In this document: piece by piece, positions 54,284-64,000 of the stretch
How the letters are laid out: every line of letters begins with the position of its first letter
Numbering within the stretch: position 1 is the stretch's first letter
Assembly: GCA_963811905.1 (NCBI GenBank)
Contig: CAWETK010000020.1
Coordinates: 213,410-277,409 of the forward strand
DNA: 64,000 nt
Direction: 5' to 3'
From: DATFVA01 sp963811905
Lineage (GTDB): Bacteria > Bacteroidota > Ignavibacteria > Ignavibacteriales > Ignavibacteriaceae
Notes under the pieces: model-generated
Database searches by the model: none
The model's input: the letters and a program-made list of their open reading frames with translations, nothing else
What the model was told of the DNA's origin: nothing
Program-made: the position numbers and the translations under genes

Positions 54284-57209
54284 GGTTAAAAGGATTAGGA
54301 TAGTTCTGGGAAAGATCATACTTTAACGGAATTTCCTCACCTGAGTAAGCAACCTTATTGTATGACTTTTTAGCCATATTTGAGGCATCATTTTGTGTGT
54401 TTATCAGGCTATAAGATGCATCACCTATCTGAGAAGTAACAATCCTCAGAAAATATTCACCTTCTGAAATCCCGGAGCAATCTATCTCATAGCTTACGTT
54501 CTCATAGTCATCCAGATTTTCCTTACTAAATGTAATGTTATCAAAAGTTCCGGCAACCTGGTTAGTACTGCTATTTACTAATTCAACCCTAAAGCTGACA
54601 GCGTCGATTACTGAGAGTAATGAATCTGCAGCTTCTTTATTTATAACGTAATAATAATTGGTGAACAATAAAGAAGAGTTTTGATCAAGGTGAAAAGGTT
54701 CTGTTATTAATGAACCATTTAGTTCTTCTGGTGAATTATATATTATTGTATCCGGAGCCTCCTTGAATTTTACAACGGTATCACTATTTATTATATCTCC
54801 TGTATTAAATACAAATTCAATCCCATTTTTCAAGATAACCCCTGAGCGTGAATAAGTTAAAGTATACGGCAGCATTACTTTCTGATTTCCACTGCATATC
54901 GGGGTGCCATTAAAACTTGTTACGGCGGGAAATAGCACTGCGGGCATAGTAGTGGCATCAGAAGAAACAGCTTTGATATTTGTCAAATCAGAACCAGTAC
55001 TGATATTTGGTATAAGGCCGGCAGGTTCAAGGCAGGTTGCACCACTATAAGTTGAATTTTCCCGACGCACCCACTTTGACTCGGTTCCTCCCGACTGGCT
55101 CCAGGCGATAACACTTGTGCGGGTATTTGTCCTGATAACAGAATTGTTAGCACTGAAATTAACAGACTGACCGGACGAAAATACATCCCCCCAGGCGCCA
55201 TTATCATTTTGCGGCCGGCATATCATTCTCGGTTCCGGTATCTGATTTCCTTGCTGAGAGTCATTTTTATTGAGAGTTCCGCTATTACTGGCAGTCCAGC
55301 TTACTAAAGGCTTATATACATTATTCCCGAGATAGAACAAACTAATGCTTGGAGAAAAATTAAAGGTGAAGCCGCTAGTTTCTGAGATGGGGTAAGGGTT
55401 AAAACTGAGGTTAGCACCCTCAGGCAATTGTCCATACATTATTGAAGGTCTTAGGTTCCCTTCCTGGAATGCAATATGAAATATGTCGCCGGAATAACCG
55501 GTCTTTGTCACAGCTATTGTGGGGTATGAGCTAGTAAAACCAGTATGAGGCAATAAATTATTCTCACTATAAATCCAGGGATCATTATCGTAAAATTTAT
55601 ATTTCAGGGAGCAATATAACCCGCCGCTAGCGGACGCTCTGTAGATAACCATCAATTCTTTCTTAGTATAGGCTACCACAGGTTTGACAAAGGCTCCATA
55701 TCCGTATTCGATATTAGTTTGGACGTAACGTGTGCTGATTAAGGCATTAGTAGCAGCATTTATAGTTGTATAACCAAGGGAATATCCATCGGTATATGCT
55801 ATTGCGATTGAATCCGGACCCGGTACGTTTGCTGCATCGACGGAGATGCTTATAGGCGTATCAAAAGAAGCTTCCATTGGAACAACTTGTTCCTGGCTCC
55901 AGGCCCCGTCAAAATTTGTAGTTAAGCTTTTAGTATGCCATATTTTACCCATTGACACATAAAAAAGATGATAATATCCATTGTAATCACGTACAAGATG
56001 CTGCTGACCGTTATTACCAAAGACATCGCTGTTATCAGAAAGTAAATGTCCCTTCATTACCGCGGTTGCCGTGGCATTGCTCGATGTAAATACAACACCG
56101 GTTTCAGCGTTTCCAGAGTGTTCGAATTGTACTCCTGATCCAGTCCAGTATTGAAAATAAAAAGGACGAGTGCCGTATTTGCCTAGCATTGTAATATTAC
56201 CATTAAGAGCTTGTATTGTGTAGTTTGGTATACCTTGGATAAAGTAAGGGTCTTCATTCAGAAAAATACCTTTATAATTGTGTCCACTACCAGAAGAGTT
56301 AGTGTTTGGGTTAAAAGGGCTATTCACCAGATGCGAAATTGCTCCACTGCCGCGATTTCTTAATCCGTAAGGATCTTCATTAAAATCATTCAACCAGGGG
56401 TCTTTGAAGTTAATATTTCCTCCGATAGCAATTACTCCTTCTGCCTGATTTTGAATATGGATGTCTGAACTGACAGATTTAAAATTTGCCTGAATTATTG
56501 GATCATATGAACCATCAGCGACATACTCTTGTAAATAATTGATATAACCCAAATCAGTATAGATATGAAATTTTTGATTATCGTATACATTTGTATCTGC
56601 ATCGAAATAATAATCTTCACCAGGGATTAAATCATATTGATGCGGAGGTGAATATCTTTCATTGAATGATGAACCGTTCCATATGGAAACTGTTCCAACA
56701 TTGGTAATGCCATTTTCTTTTTTTTGTTCGAATACAACGGGTAAGTCCCAATCTTTCGTATTAGATATAGTCACCCCTCTATTGTTCATTAGAAGTGAGA
56801 ATTGCTCATTCTGATATTTTATTATAAAATCGCCATCACCAGGTGGATTGGCATTAATGTTCAGAACAATATATCTATCCTCCTCATTTTCAAGGTCTAT
56901 TATTCTTAACCTGTAAGTTCCCGGTTCTATAGCCGGCCAGGAAGGATTTGGAGAATTAGGGAAACCGACATCACAATAAAAATTTATTGCTTCTCCCAAT
57001 AACCAGCCATCGAATGAGGATGTTTCTCTATATGTATTTGAAAGATCATTAAGTTGATACAACAGAACTCCTTTTGAAACGGGACTCCCATTTGCATCAA
57101 TGACCTGCATACCAAATTCCCAGGTATGCGAAAATAAATCACTTGCGAATAATAGTAGAATAAGAAAAAAAGTTGGAATTATTCCCTTCATATAACCTCC
57201 TTATATTAT

Positions 57210-58504
57210 TTATTTATTGATTATAGCAACTAAGGCTTTAGCTCCCAAATAACCCACCGCACAGGTTGTGCTGCCTTTGGTTGCAACACCTTCGTAATTC
57301 CCTCCCGATAAAAATAATTCCGGGATTTCTTTCCAGGTATAGCCGTTGAAATGGGAAAAGTGGCCTCCCACTGCATAAACGTCATTCAACCCGTTCCCCC
57401 TTATCTTATAACTAAAAAATTGAACCGATGTTTGTTCTACCCAGGTATTATTACTGCTTGCATAGGTTTTGCCTCCTCCTGCATAGATTTTGTGAGTTGA
57501 ACCGGGCCATACAGTGAATAAAGTTTTTTGAGGCTGCCATTTTAATGTATCTACGGAATTATCAATTATTCTTAATAATTTTTTCTGATGGTTTGTTCCT
57601 AAGTCTGATGCTGCACAGAGTATGAGGTTATTACCTGAGCCATCTGTATATCCCCATATATCGTTAATATTTAACTCAGTCCCGCTTTCTATTTTGCTCC
57701 ACTGCCCGTTTTGGTAATGAGCGATGGTTCCAAGTGTTCCAATAAAATAAATATCATTCGAAGACCCACCCCATATTTTTGTTAAATAACCATCATCCTG
57801 ACCTAAAATTCCCATATCAAATAAATGATATTGGACCCAGTTCTCACCGTCCCCGTGGATTGGAATACCAGCGGAAAGCCAAATATCAGTTGAGGAAAAA
57901 GAATATATCCCATATAATGGTGGTGTAATTAAGTTCCCATTATAAACAGTAGAAATTCTCTTCAGCTTCCAGGTATTACCATCCCAGTGAACTGCATTAT
58001 AAGTTGTATAACCATTTATACTCGTATCGGCAATATCAATATCACCTACTGCCCATATATCATTCTCATCAATTATTGCTACATCATAAAGTGTGCAACT
58101 GCCCGCATCGCCGCCGAATGTCCAGGTCTGCCAGGTGAAGTTGTGGGAGGTAGTATCCAAAGTAGTAACCGGGATAGAATTATTTATTGCTCCGTCTGGT
58201 GTGTGAATCAAAGAGGTAAAGTTATAAGTCTTATTTGGAAGGAGTGAATCTATATAAAGAACCGTATCTTGTGAAGCCAGGCTGATTGTTTTTATAGGTT
58301 TGTCGTCTTTTAACAATTCTACATTTGCAGGGAGAGCTAATATTTGCGGTTGTTAATTTAACCCAGGCTTCTGTGCAGCTGACATCTTCAAGAGTAAGAT
58401 TTATTTGCGGCTGCTTCCCAGGGGGAACTGGGATTGTCTTTTCGCAGGAAATTAAAAGTACGGTTGAAAGTAATACTGACAGTAACAAATAATGATAATT
58501 TCAT
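57210..58504 (-). pseudogene. Cassette E lipoprotein, FnIII plus beta-propeller, frameshifted
   Basis: The ATG at 58504 starts MKLSLFVT like cassettes B and D, but one extra base near 58482 and another near 58333 (GGGAGAGCTAAT for GGGAGACTAAT) break the signal and FnIII region. The long frame 58316-57210 (368 residues) is otherwise intact from LLKDDKPIKT onward. The propeller is a hybrid: its first part (VGDIDIADTSINGYTTYNAV) matches cassette C and its second part (TELNINDIWGYTDGSG, GGKTYASSNN, HFNGYTWKEIPEL) matches cassette B. Two insertions within 150 bases suggest real decay, though error is possible. Confidence 0.85.
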
Positions 58505-58540
58505 TCTTTCCCCGAATTATTTTAATAAACAAATTTATCC

Positions 58541-58589
58541 GGTAACAGGATTAGAAGTAGTTCAGGTACCCGCTGTAAAAGAGCCCTAA
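58541..58589 (-). promoter_or_regulatory. Conserved cassette upstream element, copy 3
   Basis: Same block as at 43980-44027 with two or three differences, 37 bases from the lipoprotein ATG. Confidence 0.5.
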
Positions 58590-58974
58590 GAACAGATACA
58601 ATAAAAGTTATATTATTAGTATTATTAAAGTCAAGATATAAATCCTTATATTAGCAAAAATCGCCGTGTGCAAAAATGACTTTCTGCTTAATCAGTATCA
58701 AAATTATTCCGATGAATTTATGGTTCATATTATATTATTCTATATCAACTATTTCTAAAGGCAGCATTCCGACAATTCAAGTTATTGGCGGACAAAGATG
58801 ACTTATTGGAAATAACAAAGCGAGAAGTTGCGATAACAGGAAGTCAAAAAGCGAAGCCCTCCCAATAAACAGTCCTCTCGTCAAGAAACAATTCAGCCTG
58901 GATAAATGATAATATTACAAATGCTTATAAGTTTTTTAATCAGGATTTAACAGTGAGCCTTTTATTATCTCAAT

Positions 58975-58996
58975 AAAAAAGGGAGCTTTCGCTCCC
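58975..58996 (-). terminator. GNRA-loop terminator after the cassette F T9SS gene
   Basis: GGGAGC (58981-58986) and GCTCCC (58991-58996) with a plus-strand A-run at 58975-58980; seven bases from the stop. Confidence 0.92.
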
Positions 58997-59002
58997 CTTA
59001 AA

Positions 59003-62000
59003 TCACTTGAGTAATAACATCTTCCTGGCGCTTACATAATCGTTAACGCGGAGCTGGTATATATATACTCCACTGGCAAGATGGGATGCATCGAAATTAA
59101 TCTGATATCTCCCCTGGTTCTTCTGCTCGTTTACAAGAGTCGATACTTCACTACCAAGGATATCATATATCTTTAGTGTGACATAACCATTCTGCGGCAG
59201 CTGGTAATTTATTGTAGTTGCAGGGTTAAAAGGATTAGGATAGTTCTGGGAAAGATCATACTTTAACGGAATTTCCTCACCTGAGTAAGCAACCTTATTG
59301 TATGACTTTTTAGCCATATTTGAGGCATCATTTTGTGTGTTTATCAGGCTATAAGATGCATCACCTATCTGAGAAGTAACAATCCTCAGAAAATATTCAC
59401 CTTCTGAAATCCCGGAGCAATCTATCTCATAGCTTACGTTCTCATAGTCATCCAGATTTTCCTTACTAAATGTAATGTTATCAAAAGTTCCGGCAACCTG
59501 GTTAGTACTGCTATTTACTAATTCAACCCTAAAGCTGACAGCGTCGATTACTGAGAGTAATGAATCTGCAGCTTCTTTATTTATAACGTAATAATAATTG
59601 GTGAACAATAAAGAAGAGTTTTGATCAAGGTGAAAAGGTTCTGTTATTAATGAACCATTTAGTTCTTCTGGTGAATTATATATTATTGTATCCGGAGCCT
59701 CCTTGAATTTTACAACGGTATCACTATTTATTATATCTCCTGTATTAAATACAAATTCAATCCCATTTTTCAAGATAACCCCTGAGCGTGAATAAGTTAA
59801 AGTATACGGCAGCATTACTTTCTGATTTCCACTGCATATCGGGGTGCCATTAAAACTTGTTACGGCGGGAAATAGCACTGCGGGCATAGTAGTGGCATCA
59901 GAAGAAACAGCTTTGATATTTGTCAAATCAGAACCAGTACTGATATTTGGTATAAGGCCGGCAGGTTCAAGGCAGGTTGCACCACTATAAGTTGAATTTT
60001 CCCGACGCACCCACTTTGACTCGGTTCCTCCCGACTGGCTCCAGGCGATAACACTTGTGCGGGTATTTGTCCTGATAACAGAATTGTTAGCACTGAAATT
60101 AACAGACTGACCGGACGAAAATACATCCCCCCAGGCGCCATTATCATTTTGCGGCCGGCATATCATTCTCGGTTCCGGTATCTGATTTCCTTGCTGAGAG
60201 TCATTTTTATTGAGAGTTCCGCTATTACTGGCAGTCCAGCTTACTAAAGGCTTATATACATTATTCCCGAGATAGAACAAACTAATGCTTGGAGAAAAAT
60301 TAAAGGTGAAGCCGCTAGTTTCTGAGATGGGGTAAGGGTTAAAACTGAGGTTAGCACCCTCAGGCAATTGTCCATACATTATTGAAGGTCTTAGGTTCCC
60401 TTCCTGGAATGCAATATGAAATATGTCGCCGGAATAACCGGTCTTTGTCACAGCTATTGTGGGGTATGAGCTAGTAAAACCAGTATGAGGCAATAAATTA
60501 TTCTCACTATAAATCCAGGGATCATTATCGTAAAATTTATATTTCAGGGAGCAATATAACCCGCCGCTAGCGGACGCTCTGTAGATAACCATCAATTCTT
60601 TCTTAGTATAGGCTACCACAGGTTTGACAAAGGCTCCATATCCGTATTCGATATTAGTTTGGACGTAACGTGTGCTGATTAAGGCATTAGTAGCAGCATT
60701 TATAGTTGTATAACCAAGGGAATATCCATCGGTATATGCTATTGCGATTGAATCCGGACCCGGTACGTTTGCTGCATCGACGGAGATGCTTATAGGCGTA
60801 TCAAAAGAAGCTTCCATTGGAACAACTTGTTCCTGGCTCCAGGCCCCGTCAAAATTTGTAGTTAAGCTTTTAGTATGCCATATTTTACCCATTGACACAT
60901 AAAAAAGATGATAATATCCATTGTAATCACGTACAAGATGCTGCTGACCGTTATTACCAAAGACATCGCTGTTATCAGAAAGTAAATGTCCCTTCATTAC
61001 CGCGGTTGCTGTGGCATTAGCCGAAGTAAACACTACTCCGGTTGTTGCATTTCCGGAATGCTCAAACTGTACACCTGATCCACCCCATCTATTAAAATAG
61101 AAAGGGCGTGTGCCATATTTGCCTCCCATTGGAATTGATTGGGATACTTCTGCCTGCACAGAGTAGTAAGGTTGACCCGGGACATTATAGTCTTGATTCA
61201 GGAAGACTCCTTTTTCAGATGCCCCTTCTTTACCAGTTGGTTCGTAATATGAATTAAAATCCTTCCAATAATTTCCTGGTTGACTCCCATCGCTCAAAAC
61301 ATACCAGGGATCCTGGAATTTACCCGCGCCTAATCCTGAAATTGAATAATTCTCAAGTTTAATATCAATTTTTACATAATTTAAATCTTTAAAGTTAGCA
61401 TCCTGATATTGCTGATTTCCAAAATTAGCTGTAAAATCGTGTTCAAGAAAGTGCTCAGTTACATTATCATTCCAATTAATGTTCTTATAATTCACCCCGG
61501 AATTATTCCAATTGGCAAATCTTTCGTTATTTGTTTTGGTATGGTTATCTCCTTCAAATAATAGAGTGCCTTGACCAGAATTAACAGGAACAGAATTATT
61601 TACTAAAAAAGAACCTCCTAAATTTGTATTACTATTCTTATTTGTAAATGTAACAGTTACAGAAACATTGAATTTATAACCTCCTGCCCAGGAACCCCAG
61701 GTATTATCCGATTTCGCATATTCACCATAAATCCATATTTCTTTTTCATTTGAAGGATCAAAACAAATTCCATTGTAATCACCCCATCTATTAATTCCAT
61801 TATTGGGATTATTATATACCCCCTCTCCTTGTTTTAACCATTCTATAGGTCCGATTGTAGATTGATTTGCTATTCTATACGTCCAGGCAACACCAACATA
61901 GTCGTTTGTACCTGATTTATTAAATATGATAACTAAATTTCCATATGCATCGGGAAATAGCTGTGGATAATAATACCATAGGTTTGATTGCTGAATTACA

Positions 62001-63001
62001 TCATTAAAAACTAAAGAGTAATTTGAAACATCGATTTTAAAATATTTTATGCCCGAACCGTTATTCCAGGCATTTTTTACTTGAAAACTTCCATAAATAT
62101 AGCCATCCCTATATATGCAATCACTTATTCTGGAATCATTGTTAGTAGCAATTCTTATTGAGCTATTCTTCTGTTCTGCATCATCAGGTGGATCATATGA
62201 CCCAACATTCACAGTTTGCTCGAGTGTTATAGTAGGAGTGTTTCCAAAAGGATTTGTAATTGACCAAATAGAGATGAAATCAGATGAATAACCTACTGAT
62301 GAATTTACTAAATAAAATTTGTCGGAAGGACCAAATTGTTTCACCGGTTGAATACATTCTGCCGAATTACCATCATCATTATGCATACCAAAAAAATCGT
62401 GATTTACAGGATTACTAGTTCCACTATATAAATCACTTTTCTTAATGGCTTTTATTTTAGAATATTGAAAACCGAAAGTACCATAATCATAAATTTGGTT
62501 TGATGTAATATAAACCGCTTCGGCATCATAGCCTAAACCTGTATAATCCGCATGGTTATTGGTATTTGTTCCATTATCTTGTTTTGCATCAAATTTGTAA
62601 TAGTACCAACTACTAGAGGGATTATCAGACTGTGATACAGCAATAAGGTAATTTGATGGAGAATAACCGCCAGAAACACGAGAGAGTGCGTATACAATCC
62701 ATCGGTTACTTAAATTATCAAATACTACTCTGGGATCATATGGATTTCCCGGAGGAGATACAGTTGAAAACCAATCTGATAATGTACTGCTGCTTAAATT
62801 GCTTCCACTTTTATTATAGATTTCAATTTTATTGTTAATTATTAAAATAATCTTATCCGATCCGACAGCAATTTGAGGATCTGGTGGTTTGGTTCCATTC
62901 CATTGTGTTCCTTGAAAGTTGATATCCTGGATGACATTTTGTGCTGTCACAAATGAATTCACTAAAAGAAAAATAATTATAGAAAGAATAAGTTTTTTCA
63001 T
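59003..63001 (-). CDS. Cassette F T9SS surface protein (intact, longest)
   Basis: Start at ATG 63001 (AGAGG six bases upstream), not the TTG two codons earlier. 1332 residues. Signal MKKLILSIIIFLLVNSFVTA. Residues ~20-450 are a separate propeller-like module (PPDPQIAVGSDKIILIINNK, YDPRVVFDNLSNRWIVYAL, NHADYTGLGYDAEAVYIT) found in no other cassette here. A linker repeat (TNKNSNTNLGGSFLV) follows. The shared core starts near residue 600 (GVFLNQDYNVPGQPYYS, FYFNRWGGSGVQFEHSG), then the sialidase-like propeller, sandwich domain and CTD. From ~61009 downward it is base-for-base the same as cassette E. Confidence 0.88.
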   Translation of the reverse strand: MKKLILSIIIFLLVNSFVTAQNVIQDINFQGTQWNGTKPPDPQIAVGSDKIILIINNKIEIYNKSGSNLSSSTLSDWFSTVSPPGNPYDPRVVFDNLSNRWIVYALSRVSGGYSPSNYLIAVSQSDNPSSSWYYYKFDAKQDNGTNTNNHADYTGLGYDAEAVYITSNQIYDYGTFGFQYSKIKAIKKSDLYSGTSNPVNHDFFGMHNDDGNSAECIQPVKQFGPSDKFYLVNSSVGYSSDFISIWSITNPFGNTPTITLEQTVNVGSYDPPDDAEQKNSSIRIATNNDSRISDCIYRDGYIYGSFQVKNAWNNGSGIKYFKIDVSNYSLVFNDVIQQSNLWYYYPQLFPDAYGNLVIIFNKSGTNDYVGVAWTYRIANQSTIGPIEWLKQGEGVYNNPNNGINRWGDYNGICFDPSNEKEIWIYGEYAKSDNTWGSWAGGYKFNVSVTVTFTNKNSNTNLGGSFLVNNSVPVNSGQGTLLFEGDNHTKTNNERFANWNNSGVNYKNINWNDNVTEHFLEHDFTANFGNQQYQDANFKDLNYVKIDIKLENYSISGLGAGKFQDPWYVLSDGSQPGNYWKDFNSYYEPTGKEGASEKGVFLNQDYNVPGQPYYSVQAEVSQSIPMGGKYGTRPFYFNRWGGSGVQFEHSGNATTGVVFTSANATATAVMKGHLLSDNSDVFGNNGQQHLVRDYNGYYHLFYVSMGKIWHTKSLTTNFDGAWSQEQVVPMEASFDTPISISVDAANVPGPDSIAIAYTDGYSLGYTTINAATNALISTRYVQTNIEYGYGAFVKPVVAYTKKELMVIYRASASGGLYCSLKYKFYDNDPWIYSENNLLPHTGFTSSYPTIAVTKTGYSGDIFHIAFQEGNLRPSIMYGQLPEGANLSFNPYPISETSGFTFNFSPSISLFYLGNNVYKPLVSWTASNSGTLNKNDSQQGNQIPEPRMICRPQNDNGAWGDVFSSGQSVNFSANNSVIRTNTRTSVIAWSQSGGTESKWVRRENSTYSGATCLEPAGLIPNISTGSDLTNIKAVSSDATTMPAVLFPAVTSFNGTPICSGNQKVMLPYTLTYSRSGVILKNGIEFVFNTGDIINSDTVVKFKEAPDTIIYNSPEELNGSLITEPFHLDQNSSLLFTNYYYVINKEAADSLLSVIDAVSFRVELVNSSTNQVAGTFDNITFSKENLDDYENVSYEIDCSGISEGEYFLRIVTSQIGDASYSLINTQNDASNMAKKSYNKVAYSGEEIPLKYDLSQNYPNPFNPATTINYQLPQNGYVTLKIYDILGSEVSTLVNEQKNQGRYQINFDASHLASGVYIYQLRVNDYVSARKMLLLK

Positions 63002-63020
63002 TGCCAACCTCTTAATTTGT

Positions 63021-64000
63021 TTATCTTTTGCCTAATAGAATAAGGCCCTTGTTTTGAATTCCGCTTTCGTACCTGTAGCCTACAGCTACAGTAATATCGC
63101 CCTTAATTTCTATGCCTTTTAACCTGTCATTAGTATTTAACAGTTCATTGTAGGTATGCCAGTTTACACCATTATAGTGCCAAATCTTGCTTATTACTCC
63201 ACCAGTAATAATATCATTTGCCTGATTGCCTCTTACACTTACAGCATCCCAATCCTGGGGATCGCCCTTCCATAAAGCGACTGCATTCCCATTTTTATTG
63301 AAATCTGCCCTATACAAATCATACCAGGTTAGGGCATACAGCTTTTTATTATCTGACCAAATACTATAAATAGCTCCGGATATAAAATTGGTTCTATAGT
63401 TAAATAAATTATCCTTGTCTTCTATGATTTTTTCCACATTGAAATTTTGCAACTTTAATAATACTGTAGGGCTAAGATCTTTATAACCAGCGATAAAAAT
63501 GGTTCCTCCGCTTGTATCTCCGAATATATCCAACAAGTCTACTTCCGTCCTGCTTTCTATTCTGCTCCATTGCCCATTTTGGTAATGGACAATGTTCCCG
63601 TTGTTTCCTACAATATATAAGTCATTGCTTGATGACCCCCAGATTTTATTAATTGCCCCGGTTAATAATGGATTGATTCCACAATCCAAACTAATTTTAC
63701 TCCCATCAAACCAGCCGATACTTCCACCATTAGTGATTATAATGTCGGAACCAGAAAATGCCCAGATTGCTTTAAGAGGTGGAAATTCAACAGCGCTGCA
63801 ACTTCCATAATATCTTAATCTCTTCAATTGCCATTGACTCCCGTTCCAATGAACTGCATTATAAAGTGTGTATCCATTCTGACTTGTATCTGCAATATAT
63901 ATCTCGCCAACGGCCCAGATATCATTCTCGTTAATTATTGCTACATCGTAAAGAGTACAGCTTCCGGCTTCTCCGCCGAATGTCCAGGTCTGGAAGGTGA
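63021..64000 (-). CDS. Cassette F lipoprotein, propeller part (5' end outside window)
   Basis: The frame is open to the right edge. Codons from 64000 down read FQTWTFGGEAGSCTLYDVA, INENDIWAVGEI and YNAVHWNGSQWQ before the first usable start at 63827, so the gene begins beyond the window with the usual signal and FnIII region. Propeller blades seen: GGSIGWFDGSKISLDCG, INKIWGSSSNDLYIVGNNG, HYQNGQWSRIES and VVISKIWHYNGVNWH-like. The first visible half is closest to cassette C; the last 150 residues are distinct. It ends 14 bases before its T9SS partner starts at the chosen ATG. Confidence 0.85.
   Translation of the reverse strand, partial: TFQTWTFGGEAGSCTLYDVAIINENDIWAVGEIYIADTSQNGYTLYNAVHWNGSQWQLKRLRYYGSCSAVEFPPLKAIWAFSGSDIIITNGGSIGWFDGSKISLDCGINPLLTGAINKIWGSSSNDLYIVGNNGNIVHYQNGQWSRIESRTEVDLLDIFGDTSGGTIFIAGYKDLSPTVLLKLQNFNVEKIIEDKDNLFNYRTNFISGAIYSIWSDNKKLYALTWYDLYRADFNKNGNAVALWKGDPQDWDAVSVRGNQANDIITGGVISKIWHYNGVNWHTYNELLNTNDRLKGIEIKGDITVAVGYRYESGIQNKGLILLGKR

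Larger units (their letters stand above)
52580..57191 (-). pseudogene. Cassette E T9SS surface protein, split by an insertion sequence
   Basis: The upstream part (57191-54280) has signal MKGIIPTFFLILLLFASDLFS, the HTWEFGMQV-type N-terminus shared with cassette B, the core (FYFQYWTGSGVQFEHSG, TAVMKGHLLS) and the sandwich domain, up to NYPNPFNPA. There the IS begins and the frame ends GLTHN. The CTD's remaining ~75 residues (TTINYQLPQ ... RKMLLLK) lie beyond the IS at 52580-52800. Joining 52800 to 54284 rebuilds a perfect ~1050-residue gene. The truncated protein would be exported by Sec but lack the T9SS sorting signal. Downstream of the core it is identical to cassette F for ~1.8 kb. Confidence 0.95.
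58505..59002. repeat. Inter-cassette spacer, copy 3
   Basis: Third copy of the ~490-base spacer, slightly more diverged next to the lipoprotein start and near-identical at its CTD side. It holds the conserved upstream element at 58541-58589 and the terminator at 58975-58996. Non-coding. Confidence 0.9.

Noticed and set aside
32703..64000. Polymorphic toxin-immunity or contact-dependent inhibition locus
   Set aside because: Variable modules are N-terminal, not C-terminal toxins. No nuclease or pore domain and no small immunity genes are seen.
32703..64000. SusC/SusD polysaccharide-utilisation locus
   Set aside because: There is no TonB-dependent SusC receptor, SusD fold or glycoside hydrolase; the lipoproteins are FnIII plus propeller.
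1..64000. tRNA, rRNA or riboswitch genes
   Set aside because: None could be recognised by eye in the intergenic gaps. A covariance-model search would be needed to exclude small ncRNAs.

Overview
The window looks like a piece of a chromosome from the Ignavibacteria/Bacteroidota-Chlorobiota side of the FCB group. The reasons are the many secreted proteins ending in a type IX secretion (T9SS) C-terminal domain of the kind NYPNPFNP ... KIYDILGxEV ... KMLLLK, the eukaryote-like IleRS2, the gene order ileS-dksA-lspA-rluD, and moderate to low GC. No rRNA, tRNA, CRISPR array or prophage was seen.

Left half (1-25.4 kb): mostly ordinary chromosome. It opens with a truncated family-28 glycosyltransferase and an acyl-ACP thioesterase. 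An arsenic operon follows (arsR-arsM-arsC-arsC-acr3) with an ArsR-type operator overlapping its promoter. Next is a glgE/treS-maltokinase pair for trehalose-to-alpha-glucan metabolism, in which glgE probably starts at an AUA codon. Then come a DUF4097 lipoprotein, a TPM-domain protein, a glutathione peroxidase, a small membrane protein and pta. A long co-directional housekeeping operon runs yggS (frameshifted), divIVA, purine nucleoside phosphorylase, a membrane/coiled-coil protein, ileS, dksA-like, two tandem lspA genes and rluD. An octaheme HAO-like cytochrome and a two-fold-repeated membrane protein close this half.

Right half (25.4-64 kb): almost entirely minus-strand genes for exported proteins. 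First come two tandem YCF48/BNR-type T9SS proteins. Then there is a tandem array of six two-gene cassettes, each an FnIII-plus-beta-propeller lipoprotein followed by a large T9SS surface protein with a sialidase-like propeller. Cassettes are separated by near-identical spacers, conserved GNRA-loop terminators and, twice, a 1.79-kb almost exact direct duplication carrying two further exported proteins. Only two of the six T9SS partners are intact. The others are frameshifted, internally deleted, reduced to an N-terminal stub fused to an unrelated phosphoesterase fragment, or split by an insertion sequence. Members share long near-identical tracts but carry different N-termini, and the tracts are patchworked between copies. 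The locus therefore looks like a recombining, gene-converting surface-protein array and is the best candidate here for an undescribed system. Several one-base frameshifts, including one in the core gene yggS, warn that some breaks could be sequence errors.
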